A DNA stretch of 64,000 nt, taken from CALOFP01 sp942492635 (GTDB lineage Bacteria; UBP6; UBA1177; CALOFP01). Below, one piece after another: positions 26,250 through 35,026 of this stretch. Under the pieces are notes generated by a model. The model ran no database searches, had not been told where the DNA came from, and saw only the letters and a list, made by a program, of their open reading frames with translations. The stretch spans positions 1,116,001 to 1,180,000 of the forward strand of contig CALOFP010000002.1 in the NCBI GenBank assembly GCA_942492635.1, given 5' to 3'. Positions within the stretch are counted from its first letter, which is position 1. Each line of letters opens with the position of its first letter. The position numbers and the translations under genes were made by a program.

Positions 26250-26275
26250 AAGAGCCTCCCTTTAGGGAGGCTCTT
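26250..26275 (-). terminator. Strong hairpin at the 3' end of the LD-carboxypeptidase gene
   Basis: AAGAGCCTCCC (26250-26260) and GGGAGGCTCTT (26265-26275) form a perfect 11-bp stem with a TTTA loop, 25 bases past the stop of the minus-strand gene. Neither strand has a long T-run after it, so it is terminator-like rather than canonical. It may serve both convergent units. Confidence 0.6.
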
Positions 26276-26299
26276 GAAAAATCCATGATACTGGAGCTA

Positions 26300-27283
26300 T
26301 CAGATGTTGTAGCTGAGTGATTTGTACTCTGTGTTGAGTTCTGCAAGTGCCCCGAGAAGAAACGCCATGTTATGTTTCCCGTGTCCTGCAGGAAAGTTGC
26401 AGATTACAGGTACATCCGGCCCGAGTCCCATTTTGTTGATTATGAGATTCGGATTTACGTGTGAAACCGGGCTTTTTCCTCTGTACCTTGCAAGTTCGTA
26501 GGCTGTCTGCTCGTGTGTGTTCACATTCACGTTTCTGGTACGATCCTTGTAGGAGAACTCTCCGAGAACAAGTCCCTTGATGTTCTTGAATTTACCGGCC
26601 ATTCTCATCTGGGTAAGCATTCTGTCGACCTTGTAGGGAACTTCGTTTACATCCTCGAGGAAGAGAATGCATCCGTCGAAATCGGGTTCGTAGGGAGTGC
26701 CCATTAGTGAAGCGAGTGAAGCGAGGTTTCCACCCTTTACGACTCCGCGTACCTTTCCTTCCTGGACGACACTTATGTGTCTGGAGGAGATGGAGAAGCC
26801 TTCCTCTTTCAGCTGAAGCAGGTTTATGAGGTGGCTTTTGGAGTAGCCGTCGATCTTGTTGAGAGTCGTGACATTTGGTGCGTGAACGCAAACCATTCCG
26901 CAGCGGTCGACGAGGAACGACTGGAGCACGGTTATGTCGCTGAATCCGATCATGAGCTTTCCGTTCTTTTTCAGATCCTCGATATGTTCTTCGAGATAGG
27001 GAAGAAGATGGATGGCTCCGAATCCGCCCCTTACGGCCCATACTGCTTCGTTTTCCTTGTTTGTGAAGGCGTTTATAAGAGCTTCAGCACGGCTTCTTTC
27101 GTCGCCTGCAGTATAGAAATATTTGTCGAAAAGCGATTTTTCGTATGCCGGGCTGATCTGGTTCATTCTGAGAAAGTTGAGTCCCGCATTGAAATATCTT
27201 TTATCGAATGTGCCGGAGGGTGCGACAACCTCTATCCTGGCTCTCTCGCTTATCGGTTTTAATTCGAAGTAATTTTTAGTCAT
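26300..27283 (-). CDS. LD-carboxypeptidase (peptidase family S66)
   Basis: Serine peptidase that removes the terminal D-Ala from muropeptide tetrapeptides during cell-wall recycling. It has 327 residues, family-typical. The nucleophile is Ser115 in IGFSDITVL, the catalytic Glu is about 210 (CILFLEDVNE) and the His is at 301 (PAGHGKHNMAFLLG). The oxyanion region WAVRGGFGAI is also clear. There is no signal peptide, which fits the cytoplasmic LdcA type. GGGAGACC precedes the ATG at 27283. Confidence 0.93.
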   Translation of the reverse strand: MTKNYFELKPISERARIEVVAPSGTFDKRYFNAGLNFLRMNQISPAYEKSLFDKYFYTAGDERSRAEALINAFTNKENEAVWAVRGGFGAIHLLPYLEEHIEDLKKNGKLMIGFSDITVLQSFLVDRCGMVCVHAPNVTTLNKIDGYSKSHLINLLQLKEEGFSISSRHISVVQEGKVRGVVKGGNLASLASLMGTPYEPDFDGCILFLEDVNEVPYKVDRMLTQMRMAGKFKNIKGLVLGEFSYKDRTRNVNVNTHEQTAYELARYRGKSPVSHVNPNLIINKMGLGPDVPVICNFPAGHGKHNMAFLLGALAELNTEYKSLSYNI

Positions 27284-27405
27284 AAAGGTCTCCCGTTATA
27301 AAAACTTTACAATGGGAAGTTTATTAATTTTTCATGCTTTTTCTATTTTTTTTGAGTTTTTCAAAAAAATAGTTTAACTATGGTAGAAATGTTAAAGGGG
27401 GAGAT

Positions 27406-28281
27406 ATGACTGATTCCGGTTTCAGAGAAAATGAGATAAAAGAGATAAGAAAACTGATAATAAATAACCTCAATACTGTTCACTCTCTCGAAGCTTCCAT
27501 AAAAGCGATCGATAAAAATATTAAGGAGAAGGAGAGTGACGGAGGAAAGGTTTTTCTTCTTGCCGCACTTCTGGGAGTTGTAATAATTCTAGCTTTCTTC
27601 TTCTACTTCAAGGCGGAGGTGAACAGCCGGGCCGAAAGAATCAATCTCATGGCAAAGCATGAAGAGTACATGAAAAAGGAGATTGAATCTCTTAAGGAAA
27701 AACTTTTTACGGTTGAAAACAACGACATCAAGGCATACAACCTCTACATCGCCTTCAAGGAAGGTGAGCCTGATCAGGCGATTAAAATGTACAGGAGCTT
27801 TGATCTTTCGGCCCTTTCGAGGCTCGAGAGACTTGTCATCGACAGCGAGATGAACCTCATAAGGCAGAAGGCTGCCGTGAAGAAGTTTGAAGAGGGTGAC
27901 ACCCTCTTCAAACGTAAAAGTTACGATGCAGCCGTTGCAAAATTCAATGAGAGTCTCAAGATTTCCTCGACGGGAGAACATGTGCCCACACTTTTTTATA
28001 AGACCGCTCTTTCCCAATACCGTATGAAACAGTACGACAAGGCTGCAATAACTTTCGACCGTTTTCTCTTTCTCAATTCCGAGAAGGGTTTCATGAAGGA
28101 TAAGTCGGAACTTCTTCTGGGCGTCTGCTATGAGAAGATGAAGCAGTACGACCGGGCGATCAACTTCTACAACCGGGTGCTTATCGAAAATCCGCGATCG
28201 AACTTCAGACCGACGATCAAGGACAGGATGAAGATTCTCAGAAGAAAACTTTCAAGACAACAGCTGGAAGATCAATCCTGA
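27406..28281 (+). CDS. Membrane-anchored tetratricopeptide-repeat protein
   Basis: A 291-residue protein of unknown function. A short N-terminal helical region (1-45) is followed by one membrane segment (about 49-68, VFLLAALLGVVIILAFFFYF), a coiled coil (about 70-105) and then TPR units: FEEGDTLFKRKSYDAAVAKF, YKTALSQYRMKQYDKAAITF and LLGVCYEKMKQYDRAINFY. Such proteins usually hold assembly partners at the membrane. GGGGGAG lies six bases before the ATG. It is divergent from the LD-carboxypeptidase and its 3' end overlaps the convergent small gene by 10 bases. Confidence 0.8.
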   Translation: MTDSGFRENEIKEIRKLIINNLNTVHSLEASIKAIDKNIKEKESDGGKVFLLAALLGVVIILAFFFYFKAEVNSRAERINLMAKHEEYMKKEIESLKEKLFTVENNDIKAYNLYIAFKEGEPDQAIKMYRSFDLSALSRLERLVIDSEMNLIRQKAAVKKFEEGDTLFKRKSYDAAVAKFNESLKISSTGEHVPTLFYKTALSQYRMKQYDKAAITFDRFLFLNSEKGFMKDKSELLLGVCYEKMKQYDRAINFYNRVLIENPRSNFRPTIKDRMKILRRKLSRQQLEDQS

Positions 28282-28484
28282 TCTCCGACAGCTTTTTTAA
28301 GTTCCTCAACGAATTCATCCATATTTTCCACTCCGTTCTCTTTAAGGAATTCAGCAAGTGATCCCCAGTAGGGTTCTCCGCACTTAAGGCATCTCATTCC
28401 CCTCTCAAGAAAAAAACGGTTCGCTTCCGAGTAATCACCAAGCAGATCCTCGACAAACATTTCAAGAGTGATTTTTTCTTTCAA
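28272..28484 (-). CDS. Small DUF1858-like CxxC protein
   Basis: A 70-residue protein resembling the DUF1858 / hybrid-cluster-associated disulfide family: a start ITLEMFVEDLL, a middle RFFLERGMRCLKCGEPYWGSL with a CxxC pair, and an end FVEELKKAV. The family is suspected to work in redox or Fe-S settings without a proven reaction. The start is placed at TTG 28484 because GGAGG lies five bases before it and the family domain starts there. An upstream ATG at 28532 would add 16 residues without a ribosome-binding site. Confidence 0.7.
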   Translation of the reverse strand: MKEKITLEMFVEDLLGDYSEANRFFLERGMRCLKCGEPYWGSLAEFLKENGVENMDEFVEELKKAVGDQD

Positions 28485-28652
28485 GACAGCCTCCGAAATA
28501 GTGAAATTATGACCACTGCAATGGTATTTCACCCGGGTTTTTTATTCAATACCCTACTTCAATTTGTAATAAGTAATGATAGAGAACAGCCGATTTTTCA
28601 GGCGGGATTTTCGAATCGATTGAATTTGTATTTAAGTTCGAAGTGTTGAAAG

Positions 28653-28677
28653 TATGGGTCGCATTACACGACCCATA
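28653..28677. repeat. 9-bp inverted repeat
   Basis: TATGGGTCG and CGACCCATA flank a 7-base centre (CATTACA). No T-run follows on either strand. It could be an operator for the small DUF1858-like gene or a weak bidirectional terminator. Confidence 0.5.
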
Positions 28678-28810
28678 GTCGTTGATTGAATTTGAGGTTA
28701 TTTGTGAGTCCGGTCCGAAAAGGTAAGCTTCTATCGCAAAGCCATCCCAACTGCCAATTTTTGTATAAATTATCGATCAATATCAACTAGTATTAATCTT
28801 AAATTAATAC

Positions 28811-28861
28811 AAAAATGGTCTCGCCGCTATGTCTTTTCATGGACGAAGACCTTTTGAGACC
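28811..28861 (-). terminator. Probable terminator of the NAD(P)H oxidoreductase operon
   Basis: Read on the minus strand, GGTCTC (28856-28861) pairs with GAGACC (28817-28822). Inside, GTCTT pairs with AAGAC. The stem is followed by ATTTTTG. It begins five bases after the last stop codon of the operon. Confidence 0.55.
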
Positions 28862-28865
28862 GCAC

Positions 28866-30893
28866 TCACTTGTTTTTCCAGTCTAAAGCTCCGACAGGAC
28901 AGGATTCTATACACTTTCCGCAGTCTGAACAGGAACCTGGAATCTCAACACCGAAGGCTGTTCCGATGACCGTTGAGTAGCCCCTGTTCTTGAATCCGAA
29001 TATGCTGCGATCCATGATATCTTTGCAGATTTTTACGCATGTGCCGCATTTTATGCACTTGTTTGGATCCATTATTATGGATGGGTGGCGTGTGTCGTAG
29101 GCATGCAGGAGCTTTTCACCTGTAAATTCGTCTGGTTTTGCGAGGTATGTTTCGCTGTGCTTTTTAAGCGTACACTCCTTTTTCGATGTGCAGGAGCATT
29201 CGTAGCACCGCTCTCCTTCGAGAGCAATTTCATCTTCAGAATATGTATGGGAAACTTCCTTGAAAGTGGAAAGGCGTTCCTCCATAGGAATCAGTCGCTG
29301 CGGAACCCGATCTCTTTCAACTGGTTCTTTCAAGAAAACCAGTTCATCCGGTCTGAGAGAGTTCCAGTGTCCTCTTGAAACATTGATCCGGTAATCTTCC
29401 TCGTAGCAATCATTTTCAAGATATGCCGCGATTCCCAGAGCAGCTCTTCTTCCGCCTGCCAGAGCTTCAACAACTGTGGCAGGTCCGCTTACGCAGTCTC
29501 CTGCGCTGAATACGGCACCTTCCATAGAGCAGTTTTTCTCATCGACATCCACATCTCCCCAACGGTTGAGCTTGAGACCCTCGGGTGCTGCGGTTTTCTG
29601 GCCTATTGCGGCAATTACGGTGTCCGCTTCGATTTCGAATTCGCTTCCTTCTATCGTAACCGGTCTGCGTCTTCCCGATGCATCGGGTTCGCCAAGCTTC
29701 ATTTCGATACAGGTGAGTATCTTCTTTTCATCCTCAACTCTCAAGCTGAGAGGTGCCGCGAGGAAATGGAATTCCACACCCTCTTCTTTCGCCTCCTCGA
29801 TTTCAATCTTTTCGGCAGGCATTTCGGCTTCAGTTCTTCTGTAGAGGCAGATGACTTTACCGCTTCCCAGTCTTACGGATGTGCGGAGACAGTCCATTGC
29901 CGTATTTCCTCCGCCGATAACGATGGTTTTTCCAGGGTTTTCCCCGTTCCATCCGTTGAGTGCGATCTTCTGAAGGAAATCTATTCCGCCTACGGCATGT
30001 TCCTCGCCTTCGGCCCTCATCGAGCTGGATTTCCATGATCCTACGGCTATGAGAACGGCGTCGTACTTCTTTTTAAGCTCGTCGAGAGAGATATCTTCAC
30101 CGAGCTTTTTTGATGTGTGGATCTCTATTCCGCCCATTTTGCGAAAGTGGTCGATCTCTTTATCGAGAAGGGTTTTGGGCAGCCTGTATTCGGGAATTCC
30201 GTAACGAAGCATGCCGCCGGCTTCGGGCATCATGTCGAAAATGTCGCTGCCGATTCCTTCGATCCTCAGATAGTAGGCTGCGGCAAGTCCAGCGGGACCG
30301 GCGCCGATTACGGCAACTTTTTTATTCCCCAGTTCTTTCATCTCCTCCATGTATGTGTCGTAGCAGCGATCGGCAGCCAGTCTTTTGAAGTCGTTGATTG
30401 CAACTCCTTCTCCGACCACGTTTCTTCTGCAATCCTTTTCGCAGAAACGGGGACACACTCTTCCGACGGAAATGGGAAGGGGTATGCGCTCCTTTATAAG
30501 CTTCAGTCCTTCCTCGTAGTTTCCTTTCTTAATCTCCCGTACATACTCCTCTACCTGTGCGTGGGCCGGGCAGGCTATTGTGCAGGGTGCTTCGCAGTCG
30601 CCGCGGTGCTCACTGAGAAGAAGGTTGAGAGCGGTTCTTCGCATCTCGTTGACCTCTTCGGAGTCGCTTGCTATCTCCATCCCGCTTTCAGCCATGGCGG
30701 AGCAGCTCGGCAAAAATCTTCCCGTTTTCAGATTCTTAACAATGCAGACAAAGCAGGATGTTGATTTGGAAACCTCCCTGTTATGACAGAGGGTGGGAAT
30801 TTCGATACCTTTTTCCGTTGCAACTTCGAGAATGGTTCGTCCTTCCGCCGTACTGTATGTTTTGCCGTCAATGGTTATTTTTATCTCATTCAT
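28866..30893 (-). CDS. [2Fe-2S]-ferredoxin / GltD-like FAD oxidoreductase / 2[4Fe-4S] fusion protein
   Basis: A 675-residue electron-transfer flavoprotein. Residues about 1-80 are a NuoG-like [2Fe-2S] ferredoxin (CHNREVSKSTSCFVCIV...PSC). Residues about 105-185 are a Cys-rich 4Fe-4S domain (CEAPCTIACPA, CPRFCEKDCRR). The core is like the glutamate synthase small subunit: FAD site VIGAGPAGLAAAYYL and NAD(P)H site VIGGGNTAMDCLRT. The C-terminus has two 4Fe-4S motifs (CIKCGTCVKIC, CSDCGKCIESCPVGA). It overlaps the NuoF-like gene by 8 bases. It would exchange electrons between NAD(P)H, the Fe-S clusters and the NuoEF-like partners. No glutamate synthase large subunit, hydrogenase or formate dehydrogenase gene is adjacent. 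Confidence 0.88.
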   Translation of the reverse strand: MNEIKITIDGKTYSTAEGRTILEVATEKGIEIPTLCHNREVSKSTSCFVCIVKNLKTGRFLPSCSAMAESGMEIASDSEEVNEMRRTALNLLLSEHRGDCEAPCTIACPAHAQVEEYVREIKKGNYEEGLKLIKERIPLPISVGRVCPRFCEKDCRRNVVGEGVAINDFKRLAADRCYDTYMEEMKELGNKKVAVIGAGPAGLAAAYYLRIEGIGSDIFDMMPEAGGMLRYGIPEYRLPKTLLDKEIDHFRKMGGIEIHTSKKLGEDISLDELKKKYDAVLIAVGSWKSSSMRAEGEEHAVGGIDFLQKIALNGWNGENPGKTIVIGGGNTAMDCLRTSVRLGSGKVICLYRRTEAEMPAEKIEIEEAKEEGVEFHFLAAPLSLRVEDEKKILTCIEMKLGEPDASGRRRPVTIEGSEFEIEADTVIAAIGQKTAAPEGLKLNRWGDVDVDEKNCSMEGAVFSAGDCVSGPATVVEALAGGRRAALGIAAYLENDCYEEDYRINVSRGHWNSLRPDELVFLKEPVERDRVPQRLIPMEERLSTFKEVSHTYSEDEIALEGERCYECSCTSKKECTLKKHSETYLAKPDEFTGEKLLHAYDTRHPSIIMDPNKCIKCGTCVKICKDIMDRSIFGFKNRGYSTVIGTAFGVEIPGSCSDCGKCIESCPVGALDWKNK

Positions 30894-32598
30894 CGGAGCC
30901 TCCTCTTTCTACCCTTGCGATTGCATTTACAGGACAGAGTTCGATGCAGCTGTTGCATCTTGTGCATACGGTGTTCTCTACTACGAAATCATCTGATATT
31001 GCATCCACGGGACAGTTTTTGATGCATAGTTTGCAGGAGATGCAGGCTTCATTATCGATGTAGACATCGGTAAGGTTGTTGCACTCCAGAGCGGGACACT
31101 TTTTTTCATCAACGTGTGCGCGATATTCATCCATGAAGTACTTGAGTGTTGCAAGTACGGGATTAGGAGCGGTCTGACCGAGCCCGCAGAGGGATCCCTT
31201 TGTGATTTTCTGTCCGAGATCCTCAAGAAGAGCGATGTCCCCTTCAGTTCCTTCACCCCGGGTAATTCGCTCAAGAGTTTCAAACATTCTCTTTGTACCA
31301 ATTCTGCAGAAGGTACACTTTCCGCAGCTCTCCCTTTCCGTGAATTCCAGAAAGTAGCGGGCTGTTTCAACCATGCAGCGATTTTTCCCGATCACAATAA
31401 GTCCGCCGGATCCCATTATGGCCCCGAGGGAGTTCAGAGAATCGTAATCAACCGGTGTATCGAACAGTTCTTCCGGAATGCAGCCGCCGCTTGGCCCGCC
31501 GACCTGGACGGCTTTGACAGAACCCTCTTCCGCTCCGCCGATTCCGTAGACGATATCCCTTATCGAAATACCCATCGGAACTTCCACAAGTCCGGGATAT
31601 TTAAGATCTCCCGCAAGTGCGAAAAGTTTTGTTCCTTTGCTTTTTTCTGTTCCGACAGAGCCGTAGGCATCGCTTTCCATGTTGATGATAAGAGGAACGT
31701 TCCCGAAGGTTTCAACGTTGTTTATGAGACTGGGCCATCCTTTGTAGCCGCTGTCGGTCGGGTAGGGCGGTCTGAAGCGGGGAGTTCCGCGATGTCCTTC
31801 GAGGGAGTGGATCATGGCCGTTTCTTCTCCGCAGACGAATGCTCCTGCGCCCTCTTTTATGATTATCGGGATTTTTCTTCCATCCACTATGTTGAGACCC
31901 CGCTCCTCAATAGAACGGATTCCTTCGCTGAGATGACGAATGGCCAGTGGATATTCGGCACGGCAATAGATGAAAAGTTTTGTCGCTCCGGTAGCGTATG
32001 CCGCAATCAGCATGCCTTCGATAACCTGGTGGGGAACGGATTCCATGAGAGATCGGTCCATGAATGCGCCGGGGTCGCCCTCGTCGGCGTTGCAGATCAG
32101 GATCTTTTCTTTCGTCTCCTTGGCGCTTAAAAATTCCCACTTCATTCCTGTTGGGAAGCCACCGCCTCCACGACCTCTGAGCCCAGATCTTTTAACTTCA
32201 TCAACAACCCAATTTCGACCCTTTTCCTGGGCTTTTCTAAGAGCTTCGTATCCCCCGTGGGTAATGTATTCGTCTATGGAAACGGGATCTATGCGCCCGG
32301 CCAGACGTGTCACCCTGAGCTCTTCACGGCTCATCCGATCCTTTGAAAAATTGGCCCTGCCCTCTTCGGAAAGTGAGAGAACGTTGTCGAGGAAATTTTT
32401 CTCAGCTTTGGCATTGTGATAGAGAATATGACCCTCATCCGTTTCGATTTCAACGATAGGTTCGGCGTAGCAGTGACCGATACAGCCTACGGGTACAATT
32501 TCATGTTCTGCAGCATTTTCCTTCAGGAATGAAAATACCTCATCGGCACCGGCAGCGATACCGCAGCTGCCCATTCCAACTTTTATTCTTCTAATCAT
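30886..32598 (-). CDS. NuoF-like NADH:acceptor oxidoreductase subunit (HydB/NuoF type)
   Basis: A 570-residue FMN/NADH-binding subunit. A thioredoxin-like [2Fe-2S] domain comes first (about 1-90; GSCGIAAGA, VGCIGHCYAEP). The NADH/FMN site is GLRGRGGGGFPTG with NADEGDPGAFMDRS, the SLBB region follows, and the 4Fe-4S site is SCGKCTFCRIGT. Two ferredoxin motifs end the protein (CISCKLCIKNCPVDA, CTRCNSCIELCPVNA). This longer form, with both ends extended relative to respiratory NuoF, is typical of soluble bifurcating hydrogenases and NAD-linked formate dehydrogenases. It overlaps its neighbours on both sides by 8 bases. Confidence 0.93.
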   Translation of the reverse strand: MIRRIKVGMGSCGIAAGADEVFSFLKENAAEHEIVPVGCIGHCYAEPIVEIETDEGHILYHNAKAEKNFLDNVLSLSEEGRANFSKDRMSREELRVTRLAGRIDPVSIDEYITHGGYEALRKAQEKGRNWVVDEVKRSGLRGRGGGGFPTGMKWEFLSAKETKEKILICNADEGDPGAFMDRSLMESVPHQVIEGMLIAAYATGATKLFIYCRAEYPLAIRHLSEGIRSIEERGLNIVDGRKIPIIIKEGAGAFVCGEETAMIHSLEGHRGTPRFRPPYPTDSGYKGWPSLINNVETFGNVPLIINMESDAYGSVGTEKSKGTKLFALAGDLKYPGLVEVPMGISIRDIVYGIGGAEEGSVKAVQVGGPSGGCIPEELFDTPVDYDSLNSLGAIMGSGGLIVIGKNRCMVETARYFLEFTERESCGKCTFCRIGTKRMFETLERITRGEGTEGDIALLEDLGQKITKGSLCGLGQTAPNPVLATLKYFMDEYRAHVDEKKCPALECNNLTDVYIDNEACISCKLCIKNCPVDAISDDFVVENTVCTRCNSCIELCPVNAIARVERGGSDE

Positions 32599-33058
32599 AG
32601 GAGCGATCCTCCCTTCTGTATCTATTCAGAATAGTTTTCAGTGATTTCCTTTGAAGATTGCCGAAAACTTTGCCGTTTATCGCAATTACCGGCGCGAGGC
32701 TGCAGCAGCCGAGGCAGGCCACCGTTTCAAGAGAAAAAAGCCCCATGTCGTCGGTCTGTCCGTTTACTATCCCAAGTTCTTCGGCGATCCATCCCACTAT
32801 TTTGGATGCCCCCTTTATGTGGCAGGCCGTTCCGTCGCAGACTGAGATGACATACTTTCCGGGTTTTACACGCTTGAACTGGGCGTAGAATGTCACAACC
32901 CCTTCGATCTCCACCAGGGGGATTGCCAGATAACTTCCGATTGTCACTATGGCTTCGTCGGAAATATAGCCTTCTTCCTCTTGGACAAGCTGTAAGGCTC
33001 GGATAAGACTCGATCTATCCTTCTCAATCCGGCTCTCGAAAAAATTATGGTAATCCAT
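32591..33058 (-). CDS. NuoE-like [2Fe-2S] thioredoxin-fold subunit
   Basis: A 155-residue partner of the NuoF-like protein. The four cluster ligands are visible: CDGTACHIKG (two Cys) and CLGCCSLAP (the others, spaced as in NuoE/HydC). The N-terminal helical bundle (LIRALQLVQEEEGYIS) is typical. It is the first gene of the three-gene minus-strand operon. GAGGTGC lies before its ATG at 33058, and two direct repeats lie upstream. Confidence 0.94.
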   Translation of the reverse strand: MDYHNFFESRIEKDRSSLIRALQLVQEEEGYISDEAIVTIGSYLAIPLVEIEGVVTFYAQFKRVKPGKYVISVCDGTACHIKGASKIVGWIAEELGIVNGQTDDMGLFSLETVACLGCCSLAPVIAINGKVFGNLQRKSLKTILNRYRREDRSYD

Positions 33059-33075
33059 TGGAGCACCTCAAAATA

Positions 33076-33111
33076 CTGTTAAAATCACCAAAAAATGCTG
33101 TTAAAGTCAAC
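33076..33111. promoter_or_regulatory. Direct repeat CTGTTAAARTCAMC upstream of the NuoE-like gene, possible operator
   Basis: CTGTTAAAATCACC (33076-33089) and CTGTTAAAGTCAAC (33098-33111) are offset by 22 bases, two helical turns, within 55 bases of the NuoE-like start. The second copy is also near-palindromic (TGTTAA-AG-TCAACA) and contains the TTGACT (minus strand) that could be a -35 box. Regulator unknown. Confidence 0.4.
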
Positions 33112-33211
33112 AACATAATAAGGTTATCGAAGGAAAAAGCAAATTAAGGGATGATTTTGATTATATTAAAGTTAATTGGCATTAACTATAGGTCGGAGAA
33201 AATTTAATAAT

Positions 33212-33239
33212 TTGACTTTTGCCCCTTTTACCATATAAT
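33212..33239 (+). promoter_or_regulatory. Sigma-70 promoter of dnaG-rpoD
   Basis: TTGACT (33212-33217), a 16-base spacer and consensus TATAAT (33234-33239), 32 bases before the TTG start of dnaG. Confidence 0.7.
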
Positions 33240-33271
33240 TTCTAAAAAAAATTTATTCGGAGGCTCGTCGT

Positions 33272-35005
33272 TTGTCGATTTCTGATACTACCCGATTAAT
33301 TAAAGAGCGTGTTAATATTGTCGACGTTGTCTCAAAGTACCTCAAGCTACAGGCCTCTTCAGGCAAGTTCAAGGCATGCTGCCCCTTTCACAGGGAGAAG
33401 ACCCCTTCCTTTTATGTAAATGAAGACGAACAGTTTTACTATTGCTTCGGGTGCGGTGCCGGTGGTGATCTGATCAATTTCGTTATGAGGATTGAATCTC
33501 TGACTTTTACAGAAACGGTTAATAAGCTTTGTGATGATTACGGGATCGAAAATGCAGGTGATTTTTCACCTCAGGTCAGTCACGAGGAGAGTCGTGAAAA
33601 AAAGGCTATATTCGCTGTAAACAGAGCTGCGGCTCTATACTTCCATAAGATGCTTAAGATGAATGGGGATGCTGCCAAATACCTCGAATCCAGAGGATTC
33701 AACTCTGATACTGTACGACGATTCGCACTGGGTTTTGCGGATAACGAAGGCGGCGTCGTCGAATACCTTAGAGACCAGGGTTTCTCTCTTTCCCTGATTG
33801 AAAAGAGCGGTCTTGTACGGTTCGATGGATCAGGACGAGTTCGCCCTTTTTTCTTCAACCGCGTTATCGTGCCGATCGTCAACCGTAGAAAGGAGGTTGT
33901 CGGTTTCGGGGGGCGGGTTTTCAACGGAGGAGAACCCAAGTATCTCAACTCCAGAGATTCCGTCATTTTTAATAAGAAGCGTGAACTTTTCGGAATGAAC
34001 CTTCTCCGGGAGGGATTGAGGGATTACTCCTACATTGTGGTTACAGAAGGTTACTTCGATGTCATGGCGATGCACGGTGCAGGAATTCCGACAGCAGTGG
34101 CATCCCTGGGTACTGCTGTTTCGGCAGATCATTTGAAGCTGCTGAAAAACTACCGGAGACCTGTTGTTCTTCTGATGGATGGAGACGCTGCCGGAAGAAG
34201 AGCCATGAGGCGAGTAATAGATCTTGAAATTCCCGAGGGAATGGACATCAGGGCGGCATTCATTCCCGAAGAGGGTGAGGATCCGGATTCAATTCTTCAA
34301 AGGGAAGGAGGACGGGAGAGACTTGACAGTCTGATTGTGAATGCTCCACCGATATTTCAGCATTATATCGACCAGAATCTCGAGGATTACAACCGAACAG
34401 ATAACCTTGAGGAGAAGGTCAGGATTGAAAAGGAGGTGAAGGACATACTTTCAAAAGTGTCGAAGGATCGCTATCGCATCTATGCCGAACATGTGCGGAA
34501 TATGAGCTCCATACCCGTCTATCTCCGCTACTCAAACTCAGCTCAGAAATATGAGCGACCCGTGGAGAGAAGAGTAGTCAACGATGGGCAGAAAGATGGA
34601 GATGTGAGGAAGATTTTCCATGAACTCTTCTACATATCCCTCAGGGCTGACTTTCTTATTCCATCTCTATCGGAAATTGAAAATACGGCCGTACGTCTTT
34701 ACGACAGAGAAAATTTTATAGACTTTTTATTAAAAACCCACGAAGATGGGGATTTACCGGATGATTTATCTGATCGACTCGATCCTGACGGCACTCTCTC
34801 TGAGAAGTATGGGGCAATGAGTCCGGATCAGCTTGAAATTAATTTCAGACAAAAGATACTGGAGATACTTTACCTGGATCTTGATTATAAAATACGAAAA
34901 CTCCAACTTGACGACAGCGAAGAGTGTAGAACGGAATATCGACGACTTATTCAGGAACGTGGAAGACTGAAACGAGAGAAGGCTAGAAAAATTGTGAATT
35001 TTTAA
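33272..35005 (+). CDS. dnaG: DNA primase
   Basis: Makes RNA primers for DNA replication. It has 577 residues, normal length. The N-terminal CHC2 zinc-binding domain shows CCPFHREKTPSF and YYCFGCGAGGD. The TOPRIM core has VTEGYFDVMAM and LLMDGDAAGRRAM. The C-terminal region is helical, as in helicase-binding domains. The start is TTG at 33272, with CGGAGG eight bases upstream; no in-frame ATG precedes the zinc finger. It is followed after 21 bases by rpoD, the classic macromolecular-synthesis pairing, but without rpsU in front. Confidence 0.96.
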   Translation: MSISDTTRLIKERVNIVDVVSKYLKLQASSGKFKACCPFHREKTPSFYVNEDEQFYYCFGCGAGGDLINFVMRIESLTFTETVNKLCDDYGIENAGDFSPQVSHEESREKKAIFAVNRAAALYFHKMLKMNGDAAKYLESRGFNSDTVRRFALGFADNEGGVVEYLRDQGFSLSLIEKSGLVRFDGSGRVRPFFFNRVIVPIVNRRKEVVGFGGRVFNGGEPKYLNSRDSVIFNKKRELFGMNLLREGLRDYSYIVVTEGYFDVMAMHGAGIPTAVASLGTAVSADHLKLLKNYRRPVVLLMDGDAAGRRAMRRVIDLEIPEGMDIRAAFIPEEGEDPDSILQREGGRERLDSLIVNAPPIFQHYIDQNLEDYNRTDNLEEKVRIEKEVKDILSKVSKDRYRIYAEHVRNMSSIPVYLRYSNSAQKYERPVERRVVNDGQKDGDVRKIFHELFYISLRADFLIPSLSEIENTAVRLYDRENFIDFLLKTHEDGDLPDDLSDRLDPDGTLSEKYGAMSPDQLEINFRQKILEILYLDLDYKIRKLQLDDSEECRTEYRRLIQERGRLKREKARKIVNF

Positions 35006-35026
35006 CACTTATATGAGGTGTCCTTC

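Larger units (their letters stand above)
25853..26299. other. Convergent intergenic region holding repeats C and D and a terminator-like hairpin
   Basis: About 450 bases between the plus-strand chemotaxis operon and the minus-strand LD-carboxypeptidase. Repeats C and D fill the first 265 bases. A palindrome TGGTCTGTAGACCA (26231-26244) and a strong hairpin (26250-26275) follow. There is no supported gene. Confidence 0.65.
28485..28865. other. Intergenic region with two inverted repeats
   Basis: About 380 AT-rich bases, with no gene I can support. It contains the 9-bp inverted repeat at 28653-28677 and the terminator-like hairpin at 28811-28861, listed separately. Confidence 0.6.

Noticed and set aside
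30117..32130. Long plus-strand open frames (up to 338 codons) across the NuoF- and GltD-like genes
   Set aside because: They lie antisense to genes with complete family motifs, have no ribosome-binding sites and show no domain. They arise from the codon bias of the real genes.
33076..33111. Rex binding site upstream of the NADH-linked operon
   Set aside because: The half-sites and spacing do not match the known Rex palindrome; kept only as an unassigned direct repeat.
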